Part shown: piece after piece, positions 16,485 through 23,672 of the stretch
Position numbering within the stretch: position 1 is the stretch's first letter
Layout of the letters: each line of letters begins with the position of its first letter
Source of the DNA: a virus
DNA length: 24,880 bases
IMG/VR virus record: IMGVR_UViG_3300019886_000023
Location: 1 to 24,880 of that record
Direction: 5' to 3' (one strand)
The notes under the pieces: model-generated
What the model saw: the letters and a program-made list of their open reading frames with translations, nothing else
What the model was told of the DNA's origin: nothing
The model's database searches: none
Position numbers and translations under genes: made by a program

Positions 16485-16805
16485 ATGCCCGGTATCTCCG
16501 ATATCGCCAACCCGACCGCGCTGCGTTTCGTCACCGGCGCGTACACGATGACCCCGCTCGACTCGGTGATCTTCGCCTCGCGCACCGGCGCGTACACGGT
16601 CACCCTCCTTCCGGCCACCGCGGTCCCCGGGGCGCAGGTCACTGTCGCTGCGGATACTGCGGGCGCGAACCTGATCACCGTGTCCGGCGGTGGCACCAAC
16701 ATCGACGGCGCCGCGACCGACGTCACCCTGCTGGGTACCGCCACGTTCCACGCGCTGACGCTGGTGTCGAACGGGACGATCTGGCGCAGGGTCTCCTTCG
16801 TCTAA
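16485..16805 (+). CDS. Small beta-strand virion protein
   Basis: This 106-residue protein starts at ATG 16485 with TAGGAGCAGG just upstream, eight bases after the previous stop. A longer open frame extends upstream, but it is an Arg-rich shadow of the preceding gene. The peptide is almost all beta-prone, with a repeated TGAYT strand motif (TGAYTMTPLDSV, TGAYTVTLLPAT), then VTVAADTAGANLITVSGGG and an ending in WRRVSFV. This style is common in phage fibre, collar or decoration proteins. It has no Cys and no membrane segment. Confidence 0.75.
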   Translation: MPGISDIANPTALRFVTGAYTMTPLDSVIFASRTGAYTVTLLPATAVPGAQVTVAADTAGANLITVSGGGTNIDGAATDVTLLGTATFHALTLVSNGTIWRRVSFV

Positions 16806-16831
16806 ACCACACACCGACCAGGAGGAGACTC

Positions 16832-17173
16832 ATGGCTACCGCACCGAAGAAGTCCGGTTCGTCCGGCAAGAGCGCAGCGAAGGGCGGCGCCAAGGCCGCC
16901 CAGTCGAAGGGCGCGCCCGCCAGGAAGGCCGCGAGGCCCGCCACCACCGCCGCGCAGCGCAAGTCCTCGGCGAAGAAGCCCGCACCGTCCGCGAACAAGG
17001 CCGCGAAGGCGAAGAACACGGCTTCCCCGGCGAAGGTGTCCCCGACCCCGAAGTCGCGTGCGCCGATGGCCCCGCCGAACCCGATCGGCAGCAAGATGGG
17101 CTCCGGCAGCATCCCGTTCCAGGGCGTCGTGCCCCCGAATGGCGGCGGCTCCGCCGGAATCGGCGGCGTGTAA
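16832..17173 (+). CDS. Histone-H1-like basic protein
   Basis: This 113-residue protein is preceded by one of the strongest RBS in the window (AGGAGG, six bases before ATG 16832), suggesting abundant synthesis. I count 16 Lys and 4 Arg and no Asp or Glu. Residues 5-80 are built of Lys, Ala, Ser and Pro (for example KSAAKGGAKAAQSKGAPARK), like the tails of eukaryotic H1 or bacterial Hc1/HU-tail proteins. The last 35 residues are a Gly/Pro-rich segment (SGSIPFQGVVPPNGGG) that may be a separate anchor. It likely binds DNA or another polyanion. Whether it is in the capsid, ejected, or acts in the cell is unknown. The stop overlaps the next start (TAATG). Confidence 0.78.
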   Translation: MATAPKKSGSSGKSAAKGGAKAAQSKGAPARKAARPATTAAQRKSSAKKPAPSANKAAKAKNTASPAKVSPTPKSRAPMAPPNPIGSKMGSGSIPFQGVVPPNGGGSAGIGGV

Positions 17174-17535
17174 TGCCCGGCCGTCCCGGTACTCCCCGTT
17201 TCGGCGTCCCGAAGGACCTGCACACGGCGAAGCCCGACGTGAACGGCCGCGACGTCCTGCCCCTGCAGGTCGCCGACGACCATTTCAACGAGCAGCATCA
17301 GCTGCTCAACCCCGCACAGCTTTCACGCACCCCCCCCGCCCCCCCGGGGAAGGCGTACGTGGTGGAGGACAACCAGTACGAGGCGCCGTGCAACCACGAC
17401 GACTATGAGGGCGGCGACGCCCACATCTCGCAGCTCGACGAGTTCAAGGTTCTGCGCAACACGGTCCTGTCGGTGAAGGTCAAGTTCTCCGACGACATGC
17501 AGCACATCCACGGCTCGGACGAGGCGACCGCCTGA
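17173..17535 (+). CDS. Hypothetical protein, translationally coupled
   Basis: This 120-residue product starts on the ATG that overlaps the upstream stop. The N-terminus (PGRPGTPRFGVPKDLHTAKP) is extended and basic, followed by a region with DDHFNEQHQLLNPAQ and a more acidic second half (NHDDYEGGDAHISQLDEF). No membrane segment or known motif is seen. It ends in TGATG, sharing one base with the 23-codon mini-ORF. It belongs to the small-protein cluster between the capsid and adaptor genes; the function is unknown. Confidence 0.72.
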   Translation: MPGRPGTPRFGVPKDLHTAKPDVNGRDVLPLQVADDHFNEQHQLLNPAQLSRTPPAPPGKAYVVEDNQYEAPCNHDDYEGGDAHISQLDEFKVLRNTVLSVKVKFSDDMQHIHGSDEATA

Positions 17536-17606
17536 TGGCGCCCGATCGCACTTCGTGCGCATCTAGGGCGCTGTCCAGCAGCCTCAAGCTTGTTGAGGTT
17601 GCCTGA
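17535..17606 (+). CDS. 23-residue mini-ORF coupled on both sides
   Basis: ATG 17535 overlaps the preceding stop, and its own TGA (17604-17606) overlaps the next ATG, so both junctions are TGATG. The peptide (MAPDRTSCASRALSSS, then LKLVEVA) has no recognisable family. The DNA under it folds into two hairpins. It could be a real microprotein, a translational bridge that lets ribosomes reach the next gene, or an accident of an intergenic RNA structure. Confidence 0.4.
   Translation: MAPDRTSCASRALSSSLKLVEVA
17538..17571 (+). promoter_or_regulatory. Long hairpin between coupled genes
   Basis: Three nested complementary segments form one stem: GCGCCC (17538-17543) with GGGCGC (17566-17571), GAT with ATC, and CGCAC with GTGCG. 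This makes 14 pairs with small bulges around a TTC loop. There is no T-tract after it. It may be an mRNA stability or processing element, or a brake on ribosomes. Confidence 0.5.
17579..17601 (+). promoter_or_regulatory. Hairpin holding the RBS of the 131-residue gene
   Basis: CAGCCTCAA (17579-17587) pairs with TTGAGGTTG (17593-17601), nine pairs including one G:U, around loop GCTTG. The GAGG that would serve ATG 17606 lies in the 3' arm, so free ribosomes should be blocked unless translation of the mini-ORF opens the stem. Confidence 0.45.
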
Positions 17607-18001
17607 TGGCCTGCCGCACGGGGTGCGCCACCCGGGACCATGCTACGTGGGGCGACTGCGCGAGGGCCTCCGGTATCCGGGTGGGCTGGTCGAACTCGGC
17701 CAAGGGCCTGGACCGCACCACCGAGAAGAACCTCCAATCCGAACTGGACGCGTACGCGCGTGCACGCGCGGGGGGCATCCAGCCTGACGGCACCACGCGC
17801 AAGAAGGTGGAGTTCGCGGAGAAGATGTCGGAGCAGCACGGCGGCACCTACGGGGAAGAGTTCCGTGTCATGCCGAACGAGAAGCGCACCGGCTTCGACG
17901 CCGTGTTCAAGAAGGACGAGAAGGCCCTGATGGGCGAACTCAAAGCCATGGATCATGACGTGATCCGGGAAACCGCAACCAAGCACGGAATCGAGGTCTG
18001 A
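17606..18001 (+). CDS. Cys-rich N-terminus small protein
   Basis: This 131-residue protein begins with a compact Cys/His motif: Cys3, Cys7, His12 and Cys18 (MACRTGCATRDHATWGDC). The pattern could bind zinc, and I recall it from uncharacterised actinophage proteins near tail genes. The rest is charged and helical (EKNLQSELDAYARARAGG, then RKKVEFAEKMSEQHGG) and ends in VIRETATKHGIEV. The RBS is weak and hairpin-masked; expression is likely coupled to upstream translation. It shares one base with the next gene (TGATG). The function is unknown. Confidence 0.74.
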   Translation: MACRTGCATRDHATWGDCARASGIRVGWSNSAKGLDRTTEKNLQSELDAYARARAGGIQPDGTTRKKVEFAEKMSEQHGGTYGEEFRVMPNEKRTGFDAVFKKDEKALMGELKAMDHDVIRETATKHGIEV

Positions 18002-18789
18002 TGGAAGTCCAGCCCGTCGGCACCCCGGCAAACCAGGTATTCTACAGCGGGGCAGTGCCGATCACCGTCGGCGTCCTGAACCCGACGAACTCCGCCCAAA
18101 CCGTCTGGGACGTCGGTACAGCATACCTGTACGCCTCGATCACCACCGTGGTCACCGGCGCCCCGACCTCGTTCACGATCCTGCTCGAGGGATCCCTCGA
18201 CGGCGTCGCCTGGTTCACCCTCGCCACCGCCTCCAATGTCGCCGGGGAAACCCAGTTCTCCCCCGGCACTGTGCCGTTCGCGGTCCTGCGCGCCCGATGC
18301 ACGGCCGTATCCGGCGGCACTGCGCCGACTGTCGCGGCAGCCGTAGTCGCCTACCAGGGCGCCCCCGCGGCGATCACCGGCGGCGCCGCACCCGGGTCCG
18401 CTGCGGGCGCCCCGTTCACCCCGTCCGGGGCGAACATCCTGAACGGGTTCGCCGTCCGCTCGAACACCGTCGCAAGCCTGGCGTTCCTCACGGTTCCGGC
18501 GGGGCGCACCTGGTTCGGGTGCGTGAACGTGGTGTGCTCGAACGACGGGGCGATCGGGGCGAACGATACCGCGCAGGTCCTCACCGGCGGCACGGGGGTC
18601 ATTCCGACGTCCGGCAACATCATCGCCGCGGCCATCGACTCGGGTGCCGCGGGCACGTCCGGGCAGCCGGGCTATGCGGGGGCCGTGTATGTTCAGGCCC
18701 CGGCGGGCAATGCGGTGAACCTGCTCCTGCTCAACTCGACTGCGACCACGTTCTCTTCGCTGGCGACCGCCAACGGCGTCCTACTGTAG
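18001..18789 (+). CDS. Beta-rich virion protein with SLDG-type domain
   Basis: This 262-residue protein starts at the ATG that overlaps the upstream stop. Residues 1-120 form one beta-sandwich-like domain containing SFTILLEGSLDGVAWFTLAT (about 58-77), then VPFAVLRARCTAV (about 91-103). The same pattern recurs in the small protein at 23762-24097. A Gly/Ala/Pro hinge (residues 120-140) leads to a second beta domain with PAGRTWFGCVNVVCSNDG. There is no signal peptide. Its position just before the adaptor gene suggests a neck, fibre or decoration subunit. The repeated domain is visible in sequence; the role is inference. Confidence 0.72.
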   Translation: MEVQPVGTPANQVFYSGAVPITVGVLNPTNSAQTVWDVGTAYLYASITTVVTGAPTSFTILLEGSLDGVAWFTLATASNVAGETQFSPGTVPFAVLRARCTAVSGGTAPTVAAAVVAYQGAPAAITGGAAPGSAAGAPFTPSGANILNGFAVRSNTVASLAFLTVPAGRTWFGCVNVVCSNDGAIGANDTAQVLTGGTGVIPTSGNIIAAAIDSGAAGTSGQPGYAGAVYVQAPAGNAVNLLLLNSTATTFSSLATANGVLL

Positions 18790-18798
18790 GAGAACCGG

Positions 18799-19698
18799 AT
18801 GCCCACACTCCAGGATATCGCGTCCCGGACGAAGATGAACCTGTTCGGGTACTCCTCGAAGCAGCAGCAGTGGTCCTACCTGACCCAGTCGGTCACCGCC
18901 ACGGACCTGACGTTCACGGTGAACGACGCGTCGCAGATCTCCCGGGGCCTGATCGAGATCGGCGGGTCCGAGCTGATGCTGGTGAAGTCTGTGAACCGGC
19001 AGACGAACACGGTATCCCTGGAACCGGGCGGCCGGGGGCAGTTCGGGTCTACTGCGGCGGTGTGGGCGGCGAACGTCCTGATCGAGAACAACCCGATCTT
19101 CCCGTTCGTGCGCATCCGCGAGTCCGTGAACGACGCACTGAACGCCCTGTACCCGGACCTGTTCGCGGTGGGCACCTCGAAGTTCCCGAAAATCTCCGTG
19201 GTGTTCAACTATCCGCTTCCGGCGGACTGCGAAGAAGTCATCAACATCAAGTACCAGCTGATCGGCCCGTCCAACATCTACCCGTGGTGCCGTTCCTACA
19301 GGTACGACAACACGGCGGACACGACCACGTTCCCCACAGGGAAGTCGGTCAATGTCCTCGAGGACATCACTCCCGGCAGGGAGATCCAGGTGACGTACAT
19401 GAAGGAACCTTCGCTCCTGTCGCTGCCGGGGGACGATTTCGCTACGGTCACGGGCCTGCCGGGGTCTGTGGCGGACCTGGTGTTCTATGCGTGTATGACG
19501 AAGATGCTCCCGGCGCTCACCGGTCCGCGTCTGATCCTGGATTCGGTCGAGGCGTCCGAGCGGGCTTCTGCGGTGCAGCCGCAGCAGATCGCGCAAGTCT
19601 CCCAGTACTACAACACGCTTTATCAGGAGCGGTTGCAGAAGGAAGCCCGGAAGCTCGCCGACCGGTACAAGCGGCCCCTATTCTATACGGAGAGCTAG
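18799..19698 (+). CDS. Head-tail adaptor (short-tail connector)
   Basis: This 299-residue protein has AGGAGAA about six bases before ATG 18799. An N-terminal helix and FGYSSKQQQW are followed by a beta domain (LTFTVNDASQISRGLIEIGG, then GRGQFGSTAA). A helical region follows (RIRESVNDALNALYPDLF, about 110-127), which resembles the core helices of portal-binding adaptors. The C-terminus is a helix pair (ILDSVEASERASAV, then YNTLYQERLQKEARKLADRY). This architecture and size resemble tubular protein A of T7-like tails, although direct sequence similarity is not claimed. It likely docks beneath the portal and holds the nozzle encoded at 21144-23162. Confidence 0.72.
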   Translation: MPTLQDIASRTKMNLFGYSSKQQQWSYLTQSVTATDLTFTVNDASQISRGLIEIGGSELMLVKSVNRQTNTVSLEPGGRGQFGSTAAVWAANVLIENNPIFPFVRIRESVNDALNALYPDLFAVGTSKFPKISVVFNYPLPADCEEVINIKYQLIGPSNIYPWCRSYRYDNTADTTTFPTGKSVNVLEDITPGREIQVTYMKEPSLLSLPGDDFATVTGLPGSVADLVFYACMTKMLPALTGPRLILDSVEASERASAVQPQQIAQVSQYYNTLYQERLQKEARKLADRYKRPLFYTES

Positions 19699-19826
19699 AC
19701 GATGCCCACCGGACAAACGGACTACCGGGGGCCGTAGTCGCCGCGAGTAAAGCTCGCAGTCCACAGCCAGCAGCCCGGGGTCCACTGGACCTTCTCCCAG
19801 AACCTCATCTGCGCAGTCTCGTCCAT
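19678..19826 (-). pseudogene. HNH homing endonuclease remnant (N-terminal part, frameshifted)
   Basis: On the - strand an ATG at 19826 opens a 34-codon frame. It reads RFWEKV, then GCWLWTASFTRGDYG, the conserved opening of many phage HNH endonucleases (FW.KV....CWLWTA....GYG). A stop follows at 19724-19722. One base of slippage near the five-base G run at 19727-19731 opens a second frame reading VVRLSGGHRLALRI, which fits the next part of the family before a stop at 19680-19678. The catalytic His-Asn-His portion is missing. The tail lies antisense to the end of the adaptor gene. I infer decay of a former mobile endonuclease; a chance match is possible. Confidence 0.5.
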
Positions 19827-19852
19827 TACGACAGCGTAGCATATATTTGGAG
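19699..19852. other. Gap between adaptor and tail fibre genes
   Basis: This 154-base stretch breaks otherwise tight packing. On the + strand it holds only an 11-codon frame (ATG 19702). On the - strand it holds the HNH-like fragment. It ends in an AT tract (ATATATTT, 19841-19848) unusual for this genome. A TATATT at 19842-19847 could be a -10 box, but no matching -35 is seen. Confidence 0.5.
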
Positions 19853-21130
19853 ATGATCCACATCCCCCAAGGACAGCAGTTCTCCTCCACCGCCGTACAG
19901 GCCAACCTGCAGGCGACCATCAACGGCGCAGCCACTACCTGCATCGTCGACTCCACCTCCGGGTTCCCCGCGGTCCCGTTCTCCGTCGTCGCCGACCCGG
20001 GCCAGGCCAACCAGGAAGTGTGGGACGTCACCCTGGTGACCGGCCTCACCCTGACGATCACCCGGGCCGTGGACGGCACCACGGCGCAGACCCATTCGAT
20101 CGGCGCGAAGATCGTCCACGTCGGCATCGGCCGCGACTTCCGCGAGTACCGTTCGCACGTGGACGCGTCCCAGTCCAACGATGTCTCGGGGCATGCGGTG
20201 CACGGCCTCGGGGTGGGTTCCGCGGTGGTGGGCACCCTGGATGCGCAGACCCTGTCGAACAAGACGCTGACCACTCCGGTGGTCAACGGCACGGGCGGGC
20301 TGCTGACGCTCCCCGCGGGGCCGACTACCCTGGTGGGGCGCAACACCACGGATACCCTGACGAACAAGACCCTCACCTCGCCCGTGCTCACGGGACCCAC
20401 CACGGACACCCTGACGGCAACGGGGGAGATTGTCGCCGACGACTTCTCCGCCACGGGCCTGACGGGCGCCACGGTGGCCTCCAGGACAGCCGGGGCCACT
20501 GCGGGCGGGCCGCCCACCACGGGCTCGTTCCTGCTCGGGGACACCGTGGTAGACACGGTGAACGGGATCACGTGGATCTGTATCACCGCAGGGTCGCCAG
20601 GAACATGGCGCCCGTCCGGGATGGCTGTGATCAACGAGCAGGTTCTAGGTTCCGCCGCGGCGTCGGTGTCGTTCTCGTCGATCCCGCAGTACTTCAAACA
20701 CCTGAAGCTGATCATTTCCGCGAGCTGCAGCGACGCCGTGAACGAGGAAGACCTTTCCCTCCAGATCAACGGGGTGTCCACCGCGAGCTACGCGTCCAGG
20801 TGGGTGCAGATCGGCCCGAACAGCTCGACTATCACCGGGCAGACCCCGGGGCTGTCGACAAAGGGCGTGATCGGGCCGTGCGCCGGGTCCTCGAACGGCG
20901 GCCCGTTCGGAAACATCGAGGTCACGTTCCCGAACTATTCGGTGACAGTCGCCGGCGGCCGCACGTGGCTGTGGCAGGGCGGGGTCGTCGCGGGCTCTAC
21001 CCTGTGGGAGACGGAGCAGGGCGCCGGGAACCTTTCGGTCACGGGCGCCATGACTTCGCTCGTGCTGACGACCGCGAACGCGTCGAACTTCATAACCGGT
21101 TCGACTTTCACCCTGCTCGGTATCGGCTAG
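19853..21130 (+). CDS. Tail fibre protein
   Basis: This protein of about 425 residues starts at ATG 19853, or at TTG 19847 with two more residues. Neither start has a correctly spaced RBS; GGAG directly touches the ATG. The N-terminal domain (QFSSTAVQANLQATINGAAT, about residues 8-27) is followed by beta-rich sequence. Two copies of a fibre repeat follow: TLSNKTLTTPVVNG (about 133-146) and TLTNKTLTSPVLTG (about 168-181). This motif is common in trimeric phage fibres. A beta-rich C-terminal domain (residues 255-425) probably recognises the host surface. It lies between the adaptor and nozzle genes. The fibre call is good; the start is uncertain. Confidence 0.76.
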   Translation: MIHIPQGQQFSSTAVQANLQATINGAATTCIVDSTSGFPAVPFSVVADPGQANQEVWDVTLVTGLTLTITRAVDGTTAQTHSIGAKIVHVGIGRDFREYRSHVDASQSNDVSGHAVHGLGVGSAVVGTLDAQTLSNKTLTTPVVNGTGGLLTLPAGPTTLVGRNTTDTLTNKTLTSPVLTGPTTDTLTATGEIVADDFSATGLTGATVASRTAGATAGGPPTTGSFLLGDTVVDTVNGITWICITAGSPGTWRPSGMAVINEQVLGSAAASVSFSSIPQYFKHLKLIISASCSDAVNEEDLSLQINGVSTASYASRWVQIGPNSSTITGQTPGLSTKGVIGPCAGSSNGGPFGNIEVTFPNYSVTVAGGRTWLWQGGVVAGSTLWETEQGAGNLSVTGAMTSLVLTTANASNFITGSTFTLLGIG

Positions 21131-21143
21131 AAGGCGGGACGGC

Positions 21144-23162
21144 GTGCCGAACATCTCCTACACGGCGTTCAACACGCCGTCCATTGTCCAGCCGATCCCG
21201 TTCGCGCTGCCGGGGCTGCCGAACCTGTTCGCAGCCGGGTACGCCCTGACGGACATCGCCTACGACTATGCGATCGGCGGCATCCCGTTCCTCGGCGGGC
21301 AGTCCCTGCGCGGAACCTACTTCCGCAGGCAGTACGAGCGGGATTTCGCGACGATCCGCAAGGACCAGTTCGACAACCAGCAGGTCCCGGGGGAGCAGTC
21401 GATCCTGGGCTGGTGGCTGCGCTCCCAGTCGGACTTCGCCGGAGGCGCCGGGGTCCAGTACCTGGACACTTCGGAGGACAACACCCTCGGCATGCGGTTC
21501 GCCTACTCGGAGCATGTGGATGCCCTGGGCACCCCGGGGAATCTCGGGCTGCTTCCGGCGTCGAAGCTCGCGCTGGCGTCGGTGAACACGAACCTGATCC
21601 TTCGCGGGGTGAACTACAACGGCACCGACCAGGTTCTTGTCGCGGACGGCTCGGTTCTGAAGCTGGTCACCGACACGGGCGTGTCCCCTTACACGATGCC
21701 GGGCGGCATCACGAGCATCGTGTCGCTGACGGACGACGGCACGAACTACTACTTCGCGGACTCGACCGGGGTGTGGAAGGGCGCGCTCAACAGCTTCGCT
21801 GCGGCAACGAAGCTGTGGAACGTTCCGTCCGCGTCCGGGAACAACATCCTGGGCTGGGTGAAGGGCCGCCTGGTGGCGGGCCTGGACAACGGCGTGTATG
21901 AGCTTGTGGGCGGGGTGCCCCCGGTGCTGCCTACGCCGAAGTTCACCCATTTCAACCCGGCGTGGGTGTTCAACGGTGTAGCGGAGACCCCGACGGACAT
22001 CCTCGTGTCGGGTTTCGCGGGGCACGCCAGCCAGGTGCACAAGTTCACCCTGGACACGGGCGGCAGCCTGCCGGTGCTCACCTCCGGCCAGGTCGCCTTG
22101 GAGCTGCCGGTCGGCGAGCGCATCAACTCGATCTACGGCTACCTGGGCACGTTCGTCGGCCTGGGGACCTCGAAGGGTTTCCGGGTGGCGTCGGTAGACC
22201 CCTCCGGGGCGCTGACCTACGGGCCGCTGGCGGTGCAGACGCAGCTGGGGGTCACGGCGGTCTCCGGGTACGACCGGTTCCTGTTCTTCGGAAACACCAA
22301 CAATGCGGCGCTGCCGCAGCCGGGATTCATCAACCCGCCGAACATCTCGGCGACGTCGATGCTCACGCGCCTGGACTTGTCCCAGAATACTTCGTCGGGC
22401 GGGTACCCGTACGCGAACGACCTGGATTCGCATGTCACGGGCACGGTCTTGTCGTGCTGCAACTTCGGCAACAGTGTGGCGGTGGCCGGGCGCATGGCGT
22501 ATTCCGTGTCCGGGCAGGGCGTGTATCTGGCCGACACCGCGAACAAGGAGCCCACAGGGGTCCTGTACACGGCGAGGATCCGGTACAACACGCTCGAGCC
22601 GAAGCATTTCAAGTACATGTACATGCGTACCGCCCCGGTGTCGGACGGTTCGATCTCGGTGATCGCCCTGGACCCGGGGGGAGGTTCGACGTCCGTCTAC
22701 TCGCAGGCGTCGGGCACCTCGACGGATCCGATCCTGATCGGCAACGAGGGCAACCAGCAGGAATGGCTGCAGCTCGGGTTCTCGTTCGCCAGGGGAACGG
22801 CGAACCACAACACGACGCCGACCCTGTTCGGCTACCAGCTGCGCGGCCTGCCCGGGGTGAACCGGCAGATCGTGATCACGCTGCCGCTGTCGTGCCACGA
22901 CGTGGAGATGGACAAGTTCGGGCAGGTCAGCGGCTACGACGGGTACGCGTATGCGCGTATGACCGCGTTGGAGGCGCTGCTCGCGTCGGGCAACATCGTG
23001 CAGCTCCAGGACTTGAACTACAACACGTCGAGCCTGGTTATCTGCGACGACTACCATTTCGAGCAGCAGGCGAACGATCAGCCTAAGGCGGCGACCGCCG
23101 GGGGGCAGGACTCGAACGCCCTCGGCGGCTACATCGTGCTAACACTCAGGACGGTTCAGTGA
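21144..23162 (+). CDS. Tail nozzle-like / tail tubular protein
   Basis: This 672-residue beta-rich protein starts at GTG 21144, with AAGGCGGG about seven bases upstream. The N-terminus (PIPFALPGLPNLFAAGYALT) is followed by charged FRRQYERDFATIRKDQF. Successive blade-like segments follow: DQVLVADGSVLKLVTDTG, NYYFADSTGVWKGAL, VKGRLVAGLDNGVYELVGG and VSGYDRFLFFGNTNN. The recurring pattern suggests a beta-propeller, the fold found in short-tail nozzles such as T7 gp12. The C-terminal third (EWLQLGFSFARGTANHNTTP) is a separate beta domain. Its stop overlaps the next ATG. Assignment as nozzle is by fold impression, size and position; a receptor-binding fibre is the alternative. Confidence 0.68.
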   Translation: MPNISYTAFNTPSIVQPIPFALPGLPNLFAAGYALTDIAYDYAIGGIPFLGGQSLRGTYFRRQYERDFATIRKDQFDNQQVPGEQSILGWWLRSQSDFAGGAGVQYLDTSEDNTLGMRFAYSEHVDALGTPGNLGLLPASKLALASVNTNLILRGVNYNGTDQVLVADGSVLKLVTDTGVSPYTMPGGITSIVSLTDDGTNYYFADSTGVWKGALNSFAAATKLWNVPSASGNNILGWVKGRLVAGLDNGVYELVGGVPPVLPTPKFTHFNPAWVFNGVAETPTDILVSGFAGHASQVHKFTLDTGGSLPVLTSGQVALELPVGERINSIYGYLGTFVGLGTSKGFRVASVDPSGALTYGPLAVQTQLGVTAVSGYDRFLFFGNTNNAALPQPGFINPPNISATSMLTRLDLSQNTSSGGYPYANDLDSHVTGTVLSCCNFGNSVAVAGRMAYSVSGQGVYLADTANKEPTGVLYTARIRYNTLEPKHFKYMYMRTAPVSDGSISVIALDPGGGSTSVYSQASGTSTDPILIGNEGNQQEWLQLGFSFARGTANHNTTPTLFGYQLRGLPGVNRQIVITLPLSCHDVEMDKFGQVSGYDGYAYARMTALEALLASGNIVQLQDLNYNTSSLVICDDYHFEQQANDQPKAATAGGQDSNALGGYIVLTLRTVQ

Positions 23163-23518
23163 TGACCGGACAGCTGAGCTACATGGTCAACATCCTGCTC
23201 GCAGCAGGATGGTTCGGCACGTTCTTCACCGCCAGGAACAAGGCCAAGAAAGCCGGAGTCGACCAGCTCGAGGCAGAGGCCTCGAGGGCGGCACTGGACC
23301 TGATACGGGTCCAGAAGGAGAAACTGCACCTGCTCTCCAGCCAGAACGAGCAGCAGCAGAAACTCATCGACGAACTCACCGAACGCGTCTCCTACCTCGA
23401 AGGGCTGGTGCTGCGTGGCTCCAAGCTGGTGGAACCGGGATCTCTACCAGACGTGCGAAGGTCCGGACGTGCTCGCCCTCCAGGCCATCCTAAGAATAGC
23501 CCAGACGGGAGTTTTTGA
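23162..23518 (+). CDS. Membrane-anchored coiled-coil protein
   Basis: This 118-residue frame starts at ATG 23162, which overlaps the preceding stop (TGATG). One hydrophobic segment (SYMVNILLAAGWFGTFFTA, residues 6-24) is followed by Lys/Arg, then a long coiled coil at residues 34-84 (LDLIRVQKEKLHLLSSQNEQ, then LIDELTERVSYLEGLVL). From residue 85 the frame overlaps the peptidoglycan-binding gene and turns Arg/Pro/Gly-rich, as an out-of-frame shadow would. One membrane span plus a coil suits a spanin-like, holin-associated or membrane-tethering role at lysis. The first 84 residues are convincing; the last 34 may not represent the functional protein. Confidence 0.65.
   Translation: MTGQLSYMVNILLAAGWFGTFFTARNKAKKAGVDQLEAEASRAALDLIRVQKEKLHLLSSQNEQQQKLIDELTERVSYLEGLVLRGSKLVEPGSLPDVRRSGRARPPGHPKNSPDGSF
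23191..23211 (+). promoter_or_regulatory. Perfect 9-bp inverted repeat inside membrane-protein gene
   Basis: CATCCTGCT (23191-23199) and AGCAGGATG (23203-23211) are exact complements separated by CGC. The repeat begins 29 bases after the ATG, inside the codons for the membrane segment. It could be an RNA hairpin affecting early elongation or a dimeric protein binding site; coding constraint alone rarely gives such symmetry. Confidence 0.4.
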
Positions 23519-23672
23519 TGCCGATACAGGACGATCCGTACGCGGCCAGCAACGGCTGCGCGGACTCCCTGCCACCGGAGGAGTCGACGAGCGGACCGCT
23601 GACGCGCTCGGAGAGTCCTACTGGTATCGGCCGCCGGGTGGCGGCAGCGATGCGAAGCTCCGAATTCAGTGA
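23415..23672 (+). CDS. Peptidoglycan-binding domain protein
   Basis: This 85-residue product starts at GTG 23415, with GAAGGG about ten bases upstream, inside the end of the coiled-coil gene. It opens with APSWWNRDLYQTCEGPDVLA and continues with LQAILRIAQTGVFDADT, then VRGQQRLRGLPATGGVDERT. This is the pattern of PG_binding_1 domains: a DV..LQ..L helix, TGVFD..T, a VR..Q helix and G.VD..T. The fold normally guides wall hydrolases to peptidoglycan. As a stand-alone gene it would need a partner, such as the GH25-like enzyme downstream. It could also be joined to the upstream membrane coil by a frameshift. The domain call is good; the gene boundaries are uncertain. Confidence 0.72.
   Translation: MAPSWWNRDLYQTCEGPDVLALQAILRIAQTGVFDADTGRSVRGQQRLRGLPATGGVDERTADALGESYWYRPPGGGSDAKLRIQ

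Noticed and set aside
21108-23057. Long - strand open frame opposite the nozzle-like gene
   Set aside because: It is low in complexity and Arg/Val/Gln-rich, with no family resemblance. It is a shadow of the + strand gene.
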